DNA of 64,000 nucleotides from Shewanella fodinae. GTDB lineage: Bacteria > Pseudomonadota > Gammaproteobacteria > Enterobacterales > Shewanellaceae. Positions within the stretch are counted from its first letter, which is position 1; the number at the start of each line of letters is the position of its first letter. The position numbers and the translations under genes were made by a program. Where the stretch lies: contig NZ_BMXW01000018.1 in assembly GCF_014651955.1 (NCBI RefSeq), forward strand, positions 1 through 64,000, in the 5' to 3' direction. A model generated the notes under the pieces. It was not told the origin of the DNA. It did no database searches and worked only from the letters and a program-made list of their open reading frames with translations. Below, piece by piece: positions 58,029 through 64,000 of this stretch.

Positions 58029-59588
58029 ATGTTAGCGCTCGCGTCCCAATCCCAGCTGTCGCTGGCGAACTACTATCTACAACGGATATTACTTTCCAGT
58101 GTTTATGACGTCGCCAAAGTGACGCCACTGCCGCTGCTAAAAAAACTCTCAGCCAGACTAGGTTGTCAGGTGTATCTCAAACGAGAGGATCTGCAACCTG
58201 TTCATTCATTTAAGTTACGCGGTGCCTATAACCGTATCGCTGAACTGAACACCGAAGAAGCCCAATGTGGTGTGGTGTGCGCCTCAGCAGGTAATCATGC
58301 CCAAGGGGTAGCGCTCTCAGCATCAACTCGAGGTATTGATGCCATTATCGTCATGCCCGGTACCACTCCAGATATCAAGGTTGACGCAGTGCGCCGCCTT
58401 GGTGGTAATGTGGTGTTGTATGGGCAGTCGTTTGATCAAGCCAATGAGTATGCCATGTCACTGGCGCGCAATCAGGGGCGGGTATTTATTCCCCCGTTTG
58501 ATGATGAAGCTGTCATCGCCGGGCAAGGCACTATTGCCCAAGAGATGCTGCAACAGCAGCGCGATCTGGAAGTGATATTCGTGCCGGTCGGTGGCGGTGG
58601 TTTGATTGCGGGTATTGCGGCGTATTACAAAGCCGTTTTCCCTGAAGTGAGGATCATCGGGGTTGAGCCAGAAGATGCCGCCTGTCTGAAAGCCGCCATG
58701 GAGGCTGGCGAACCCGTCACGCTGGCACAGGTCGGTTTATTTGCCGATGGTGTCGCGGTGCGGCGTATCGGTAATGAACCGTTCCGTCTGGCAAAAGATT
58801 TTGTTGATGAAGTGGTGACGGTGACGTCTGACGAAATCTGTGCCGCAGTAAAAGATATTTTTGAAGATACTCGGGCGATTGCCGAACCGGCAGGAGCATT
58901 GTCATTGGCAGGGCTGAAGAAATATGTTGCCCTTCATCCCGGCGAAGAGCGCAAAGTGGCGGCAATTCTCAGCGGTGCTAACGTGAATTTTCACAGCCTA
59001 CGTTATGTGTCAGAGCGTTGTGAGCTGGGCGAGCATAAAGAAGCGGTGCTAGCGGTTACCATTCCTGAAAAGCCTGGTGCATTCCTGCATTTCTGTGAAG
59101 TATTAGCCGGTCGCGTGATGACGGAGTTCAATTACCGTTTCAGTGGCCGCGAGCAAGCAGTGGTATTTGCGGGTATTCGCATCAATCGGGGACAGGAAGA
59201 GTTAGCGGAAATCACCACGGCGCTACAAGCCGTCGGATTTGTGGTGCAGGATTTGTCCTCCGATGAAACCGCCAAGTTACATGTGCGTTATATGGTCGGC
59301 GGCATGCCACCACAACCCTTGCAGGAACGGCTTTTCAGCTTTGAGTTTCCGGAATATCCGGGGGCACTATTGCAATTTCTGACAACACTCAAAAGTAAAT
59401 GGAATATCAGTCTGTTCCACTACCGCAACCATGGGGCCGCGTTCGGACAGGTTCTTGCAGGCTTTGAAGTGCCGCCTGAAGATAATGACGCTTTTGCACA
59501 TTTTCTGGATGAGTTGGGTTTTGTCTGGCAGGAAGAAACGGCGAGTCCGGCGTATCGTTTATTTTTGGCCCGTAAGTTCCATGATTAG
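58029..59588 (+). CDS. ilvA: IlvA, biosynthetic threonine deaminase
   Basis: PLP enzyme that makes 2-oxobutyrate for isoleucine; 519 aa. PLP-lysine K62 is in HSFKLRGAYNR; the glycine loop is PVGGGGLIAG. Two ACT-like regulatory domains follow (about 330-510), giving feedback inhibition by isoleucine, as known for the family. ATG 58029 begins one base after the ilvD stop, with GGAGG upstream. It is the last gene of the operon. Confidence 0.96.
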   Translation: MLALASQSQLSLANYYLQRILLSSVYDVAKVTPLPLLKKLSARLGCQVYLKREDLQPVHSFKLRGAYNRIAELNTEEAQCGVVCASAGNHAQGVALSASTRGIDAIIVMPGTTPDIKVDAVRRLGGNVVLYGQSFDQANEYAMSLARNQGRVFIPPFDDEAVIAGQGTIAQEMLQQQRDLEVIFVPVGGGGLIAGIAAYYKAVFPEVRIIGVEPEDAACLKAAMEAGEPVTLAQVGLFADGVAVRRIGNEPFRLAKDFVDEVVTVTSDEICAAVKDIFEDTRAIAEPAGALSLAGLKKYVALHPGEERKVAAILSGANVNFHSLRYVSERCELGEHKEAVLAVTIPEKPGAFLHFCEVLAGRVMTEFNYRFSGREQAVVFAGIRINRGQEELAEITTALQAVGFVVQDLSSDETAKLHVRYMVGGMPPQPLQERLFSFEFPEYPGALLQFLTTLKSKWNISLFHYRNHGAAFGQVLAGFEVPPEDNDAFAHFLDELGFVWQEETASPAYRLFLARKFHD

Positions 59589-59673
59589 CCGAAAGCAGGA
59601 CGGAGAAGGCTTGAAATTTGTGGTAAGGTCATGCCACTGAGTCACACCTCAATTCCGTTGTAAGGAGACATCT

Positions 59674-60804
59674 ATGTTAAGTGCACCTGTTGTCAGCGCC
59701 TTTAATCCGCCTCGCCGCATTCTGATGGGGCCAGGCCCTTCGGACGTGTATCCTGAAGTGCTGGCAGCGCAGTCGCGCCCGACCGTAGGCCATCTGGACC
59801 CGTTATTTATTGCGATGATGGATGAGTTGAAAAGCCTGATCCAATATGCTTTCCAGACTGAAAACCAGATGACTATCGCCGTCTCGGCTCCGGGCAGTGC
59901 TGGCATGGAAACCTGCTTTGTGAACCTGTTAGAGCCGGGCGAGAAAGTCATCGTTTGCCGTAATGGCGTGTTTGGTGACCGGATGCGGCAAAATGTGGAA
60001 CGCATTGGTGGTGTAGCGGTCATGGTTGATAGTCCGTGGGGGGAACCGGTAGATCCTGATGCGGTAAGAGCGGCTTTGCATGCCAACCCAGACGCAAAAT
60101 TCTTAGCGTTTGTGCATGCAGAAACCTCGACTGGTGCGCTGTCCGATGCCAAAACCCTGTGTGCATTAGCCAAAGAATACGGTTGCCTGTCTATTGTCGA
60201 TGCGGTGACGTCACTAGGTGGCGTTGAGCTGAAAGTGGACGAATGGGGCATTGATGCCATTTATTCTGGTAGTCAGAAATGCCTCTCTTGTGTGCCCGGC
60301 TTGTCGCCAGTGTCGTTCTCTGCCGCCGCAGTTGAAAAGCTGAAAGCACGTAAAACTGCGGTACAGAGTTGGTTCCTCGATCAATCGCTGGTAATGGGTT
60401 ACTGGAGCGGCGGCAACAAGCGCAGTTATCACCACACCGCGCCGGTCAACGCTCTGTATGCACTGCACGAATCCTTGCGCAAGCTGGCAAACGAAGGATT
60501 GGAGCACGCTTGGCAGCGCCATCATGAAATGCACTTGTTACTCAAAGCCGGATTAGAAAAGCTCGATATCAACTTTGTGGTGGCAGAAGCTTCACGTTTG
60601 CCACAGTTGAACGCCGTGTATATTCCTGCAGGTGTGGACGATGCCGCGGTGCGTAGCCAGTTGTTGCAAAACTATAATCTGGAAATCGGTGCCGGACTCG
60701 GCGCCTTGGCGGGCAAAGCTTGGCGCATCGGTTTGATGGGTTACGGTGCCCGTCGCGAGAATGTCGCATTATGCTTGCGGGCGTTAGAGGAAGTTTTGAG
60801 ATAG
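59674..60804 (+). CDS. Class V aminotransferase, alanine-glyoxylate / serine-glyoxylate type
   Basis: A 376-aa fold-type I PLP aminotransferase of the AGXT/SPT group. It begins with RRILMGPGPSDVYPEVL, has HAETSTG and the PLP-lysine K202 in SGSQKCL. Likely donors are alanine, serine or aspartate with glyoxylate or pyruvate as acceptor; the specificity cannot be read from the sequence. TAAGGAGA lies before ATG 59674, and it is 85 bp after ilvA. It may be partly co-transcribed with ilv. Confidence 0.9.
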   Translation: MLSAPVVSAFNPPRRILMGPGPSDVYPEVLAAQSRPTVGHLDPLFIAMMDELKSLIQYAFQTENQMTIAVSAPGSAGMETCFVNLLEPGEKVIVCRNGVFGDRMRQNVERIGGVAVMVDSPWGEPVDPDAVRAALHANPDAKFLAFVHAETSTGALSDAKTLCALAKEYGCLSIVDAVTSLGGVELKVDEWGIDAIYSGSQKCLSCVPGLSPVSFSAAAVEKLKARKTAVQSWFLDQSLVMGYWSGGNKRSYHHTAPVNALYALHESLRKLANEGLEHAWQRHHEMHLLLKAGLEKLDINFVVAEASRLPQLNAVYIPAGVDDAAVRSQLLQNYNLEIGAGLGALAGKAWRIGLMGYGARRENVALCLRALEEVLR

Positions 60805-60827
60805 TGTATCCGTGCTGATAAATGATA

Positions 60828-60852
60828 AAGGCCGCTCTGGAGCGGCTTTTGT
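60828..60852. terminator. Bidirectional terminator after the aminotransferase
   Basis: GCCGCTC (60831-60837) pairs with GAGCGGC (60840-60846), flanked by AAAG and TTTT. It also ends the converging PAP2 gene, whose stop is at 60852. Confidence 0.85.
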
Positions 60853-61571
60853 CATTCTTTACCGAGCCATCGAAGCGTCACGATATAACTCACCATGACT
60901 AACACGCCGGCAAGCACTGCCGATGCCAATACATCCTGTGACCAGTGCATCCCCAACAGTAATCGGCTTAACCCTACCAGCCAGGCCCAGAGTAATAACA
61001 ACAGCGGTAGCCACTTATTATGAGGCAGCAAACAGAGGCTACAGCTCAAGCTTAATGTACAGGAAAATAGTGTGTGCCCAGAGGGAAATGCATAACCCGT
61101 TTCTGCTTGCCAGTGACGCAGAATGTCTGGTGCCAACTGTAACGGTAGCACTGCGGGTTGTAACTGCTGCAGTATGGCTAAACGGCCTTGACGATCAAAC
61201 GCATAGAATTGTGTTAAGTCCAGTAACCCCGCTTGTGCTAGGTACTCGACATAAGGGCGTGGTTCCGCAAAGAGAGCTTTCAGCAGATGGCTAAGCACGA
61301 CATTAAGGGCGACGGCGATAAGCACGCAAGATAGCAACTTACCGCGTTTGGTGGCAGGTAACAGACAGCAAGCAAGTGTCACTATCACCACAGTAGTGAG
61401 TAATCCCCAAGGGCGAGTACCGGTCATGGTGACCGCAAAGGCAAGTTTGGCCACCACGCCATTAAGCTCAATCAAAGGAAAGAGCGATGCTGAACTTAAC
61501 CAGATAATCAATGGTGGCAGCAGTAATGCTAACCAATAACCGAGAAACACTCTGGTGGAGGGAGACAGCAT
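60852..61571 (-). CDS. PAP2-family membrane phosphatase
   Basis: A 239-aa inner-membrane PAP2 phosphatase like PgpB. The three signature motifs are present: K-x6-RP (KALFAEPRP), PSGH (FPSGHT) and SR-x5-H-x3-D (SRLLLGMHWSQD). About six membrane segments. Substrates may be undecaprenyl pyrophosphate or phosphatidylglycerol phosphate. AAGGAAA precedes ATG 61571. Confidence 0.9.
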   Translation of the reverse strand: MLSPSTRVFLGYWLALLLPPLIIWLSSASLFPLIELNGVVAKLAFAVTMTGTRPWGLLTTVVIVTLACCLLPATKRGKLLSCVLIAVALNVVLSHLLKALFAEPRPYVEYLAQAGLLDLTQFYAFDRQGRLAILQQLQPAVLPLQLAPDILRHWQAETGYAFPSGHTLFSCTLSLSCSLCLLPHNKWLPLLLLLWAWLVGLSRLLLGMHWSQDVLASAVLAGVLVMVSYIVTLRWLGKE

Positions 61572-61597
61572 CGGCAGATTTCCTTAGCGGTTCAAGA

Positions 61598-61625
61598 AAA
61601 AGACCGCCGCAGCGGTCTTGTTTGG
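61598..61625 (-). terminator. ubiK terminator
   Basis: On the minus strand AAGACCGC pairs perfectly with GCGGTCTT (61619-61612 and 61607-61600) around TGCG, followed by TTTTC. It separates ubiK from the PAP2 gene. Confidence 0.85.
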
Positions 61626-61637
61626 CGATTGATTCGC

Positions 61638-61892
61638 TTAAGCTTGGTCGCGCAATTTGGCTTCTAGTGCTTCCACCTGCGCCTGTAAGGCTTCAAGCTT
61701 TTCTCTGGTTTTCAGTAACACATGCTGTTGAACTTCAAACTCTTCGCGGGAAACCATATCCAGTTTCAGCAACTGTTGTTGCAGAATGTGCTTACTCCGC
61801 TCTTCAAATTCCCCAGCAAATTGTTTGACGCCAGCAGGTAGATTGTCACTCAGCTGCCGCGCCAGATCTTCGATTTTTTTAGCATTGATCAT
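61638..61892 (-). CDS. ubiK: UbiK (YqiC), ubiquinone biosynthesis accessory factor
   Basis: An 84-aa protein with a long C-terminal coiled coil (EKLEALQAQVEALEAKL), of the UbiK/BMFP family. UbiK binds UbiJ and is needed for efficient aerobic ubiquinone synthesis. The N-terminus MINAKKIEDLARQL matches the family. Monocistronic and divergent from rep. Confidence 0.92.
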   Translation of the reverse strand: MINAKKIEDLARQLSDNLPAGVKQFAGEFEERSKHILQQQLLKLDMVSREEFEVQQHVLLKTREKLEALQAQVEALEAKLRDQA

Positions 61893-62121
61893 GTTGGTTT
61901 CTCACTTAAAAAACGCTGATGAGCGAATTGTAACCCAGTCAGCGTTATTCCCCAAGGTAACGTCTATTCACCGTGTTACAAGCTTGCTGGTTTTGAACGA
62001 CAGGTCGATTGCAATTCATTTAATAGCTGGACTTATGACTGTAACGTCAGACGGCAGTCACACCTTGCTGTCGGCATCTGCTATTATTTGACGCCTCTGC
62101 TGTTTTGTTGATTGGAGCAAA

Positions 62122-64000
62122 ATGAAACTCAATCCTGCCCAAAATGACGCCGTTCGCTATATTTCCGGCCCTTGCCTGGTTTTGGCCGGTGCTGGCAGTG
62201 GTAAAACCCGCGTAATCGTCAATAAGATTGCTTACTTGGTGCAGGAATGTGGTTATCAACCACGACATATCGCCGCCGTGACGTTTACCAACAAAGCCGC
62301 GCGTGAAATGAAGGAGCGTATTGCTCATTCCATCGGTCGTAAAGAAACCCGCGGTTTATGGATTTCTACATTTCATACGTTAGGACTGGAAATCATCAAG
62401 CGTGAGCATAAAGCGCTGGGGCTGAAAGCGGGATTTTCACTGTTTGATGATCAGGATACGTTGGCACTATTGAAAGAATTAACAGAGCACGAACTACAGG
62501 AAGATAAGGATCTGCTGCGGTTACTGGCATCTGCTATTTCTAATTGGAAAGGCGGATTGGTGATCCCAGATCATGCCCGTAGAATGGCGAAAAATGAGCG
62601 TGAACAGTTGTTTGCGTTGTTATATCAACGTTACGCCCAACATATGAAAGCCTATAACGCACTGGATTTTGATGACCTTATTCTGCTGCCAACACTGTTA
62701 CTACGGCACAATGAAGAGGTTCGCCGACGTTGGCAAAAGCGCATTCAATACCTGCTGGTGGATGAATATCAAGATACCAATACTAGCCAGTATGAGCTGG
62801 TGAAATTACTAGTGGGTGAGCGCGCCCGTTTTACCGTCGTTGGGGATGACGATCAGTCTATCTATTCGTGGCGGGGTGCCAAACCACAGAATTTGGTACT
62901 ACTGGGTAAGGATTTCCCAGAGCTGAAACTGATTAAACTAGAGCAGAATTATCGTTCCAGCCAGCGCATTCTGCATGCTGCCAACATCCTGATTGCCAAC
63001 AACTCTCACGTATATGACAAAGCACTTTTCAGCGAATTACCCCACGGTGAACCGCTGCGGGTGCTGCTGGCGGCCAATGAAGAACAAGAGGCCGAACGGG
63101 TGGTGGCGGAGATTATTCGGCATAAATTTATGAATCGCACTAACTATGGTGAATACGCGGTACTCTACCGAGGTAATCACCAGTCGAGGTTGCTGGAACG
63201 GGCGTTGATGACTAACCGTATCCCTTATCGGCTCAGTGGCGGTACATCATTTTTTGCCAGAGCCGAGATTAAAGACATCATGGCCTACCTGCGACTGGTG
63301 GTGAATCCCGATGATGACAATGCCTTGCTACGCATTATCAATCTGCCCAAGCGGGGAATTGGCCCGGCAACGCTGGAAAAACTCGGCAATTTCGCCAACA
63401 GCAAACATATCTCGCTGTTTACGGCTATTTTTGAGGCAGAGCTGCAGCATCATCTCGGACATGCGGCGATTGAGAGTCTGATCCAATTCGGCCGCTTTAT
63501 TGTGGATACTGGCGAAATTGCGCAGCGGGGTGAGGGCGTTGATGCCATTAAGCAGTTGATCCATAGCATTCATTATGAAGACTATCTGTACGAAACCAGC
63601 CCCAGCGCCAAAGCGGCTGAGATGCGTATGAAAAATATCTCAGAACTATATCGCTGGGTGACCGAGATGCTTGCGGGGGACGAACTGGATGCGCCGATGA
63701 CGCTGCCCGAGGTTGTCACGCGGCTGACCTTGCGCGATATGATGGAGCGCAACAATGAAGATGAAGCGGGCGACCAAGTGCAACTGATGACTCTCCATGC
63801 CTCTAAGGGGTTGGAATTTCCCTATGTGTTTATGGTGGGAATGGAAGAGGGCTTGTTACCGCATCAGACCAGCATTGATGAAGACAATATTGAAGAGGAG
63901 CGGCGGCTGGCGTACGTGGGGATTACCCGTGCGCAACGAGAATTGTGGTTTGTGATGTGTCGTGAACGGCGTCAGTTTGGCGAAACGATTCGTAGTGAAC
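62122..64000 (+). CDS. rep: Rep, ATP-dependent DNA helicase (partial, runs off the window)
   Basis: The first 626 codons of a superfamily 1A helicase. Walker A is GAGSGKT (23-29); motif Ia is [10 protein letters not shown]; motif II is DEYQDTN; motif [16 protein letters not shown]; motif [13 protein letters not shown]; motif [10 protein letters not shown]. The start [14 protein letters not shown] is that of Rep, not UvrD. E. coli Rep has about 670 aa, so ~45 residues are missing at the right edge. TTGGAG precedes ATG 62122. Rep helps forks pass protein roadblocks. Confidence 0.95.
   Translation, partial: MKLNPAQNDAVRYISGPCLVLAGAGSGKTRVIVNKIAYLVQECGYQPRHIAAVTFTNKAAREMKERIAHSIGRKETRGLWISTFHTLGLEIIKREHKALGLKAGFSLFDDQDTLALLKELTEHELQEDKDLLRLLASAISNWKGGLVIPDHARRMAKNEREQLFALLYQRYAQHMKAYNALDFDDLILLPTLLLRHNEEVRRRWQKRIQYLLVDEYQDTNTSQYELVKLLVGERARFTVVGDDDQSIYSWRGAKPQNLVLLGKDFPELKLIKLEQNYRSSQRILHAANILIANNSHVYDKALFSELPHGEPLRVLLAANEEQEAERVVAEIIRHKFMNRTNYGEYAVLYRGNHQSRLLERALMTNRIPYRLSGGTSFFARAEIKDIMAYLRLVVNPDDDNALLRIINLPKRGIGPATLEKLGNFANSKHISLFTAIFEAELQHHLGHAAIESLIQFGRFIVDTGEIAQRGEGVDAIKQLIHSIHYEDYLYETSPSAKAAEMRMKNISELYRWVTEMLAGDELDAPMTLPEVVTRLTLRDMMERNNEDEAGDQVQLMTLHASKGLEFPYVFMVGMEEGLLPHQTSIDEDNIEEERRLAYVGITRAQRELWFVMCRERRQFGETIRSE

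Overview
This window reads as a chromosomal segment of a gammaproteobacterium, most probably Shewanella or a close relative. That is an inference from gene order and protein families: the nadC-ampDE-pdhR-aceEF-lpdA-acnB and pilABCD-coaE-zapD-yacG-mutT blocks, an ilvGMDA operon without ilvE, a ZntR-like regulator beside an SO_0444-type metal exporter, and many close matches to E. coli proteins. No phage, IS element, CRISPR array or tRNA-linked island was seen. It is mostly a core genome region with small accessory insertions.

Layout. 1-710: the tail of an rRNA operon (23S 3' end, 5S, tRNA-Thr, second 5S, terminator). 775-9024, all minus strand: nadC, then the type IV pilus genes pilA-pilB-pilC-pilD, then coaE, zapD, yacG and mutT. 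9215-18034, plus: ampD, ampE, pdhR with a perfect PdhR palindrome, and the pyruvate dehydrogenase genes aceE-aceF-lpdA. 18205-27114, plus: a very large membrane sensor with GGDEF and EAL domains, a patatin-type Vd autotransporter and an M13 lipoprotein peptidase. 27199-32902: an HAD phosphatase, acnB with a CRP-like promoter, rsd and hemE. 33117-38705: a second GGDEF/EAL protein, then purD and purH. 38927-40732: a MerR-type metal regulator with a classic long-spacer promoter and a Cys-rich Cu/Zn exporter. 40832-49182: small proteins, an ElaA acetyltransferase, an MscS channel, a YgiD dioxygenase, an ornithine-decarboxylase-like enzyme with an upstream ORF, YdcH, Udp and ComM. 49411-51283: a small secreted protein and PaeA. 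51280-59588: branched-chain amino acid synthesis (ilvY, ilvC, the ilvL leader and attenuator, ilvG, ilvM, ilvD, ilvA). 59674-64000: a class V aminotransferase, a PAP2 phosphatase, ubiK and the start of rep.

How the genes fit together. The central part covers pyruvate oxidation into the TCA cycle (PdhR, PDH complex, AcnB), haem and purine synthesis, and branched-chain amino acids. Regulation visible in the DNA includes PdhR autoregulation, an Ile/Val/Leu attenuator, a probable IlvY operator, a ZntR-type dyad and a probable CRP site at acnB. The least ordinary signals are a 46-codon upstream ORF whose stop codon overlaps the Shine-Dalgarno of the ornithine decarboxylase gene, a pair of tiny minus-strand ORFs at 40832-41117, and two stretches that look like decayed or frameshifted small genes (31455-31712 and 41328-41595). 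Start codons were re-chosen from Shine-Dalgarno sites and family N-termini; several differ from the longest open frame.
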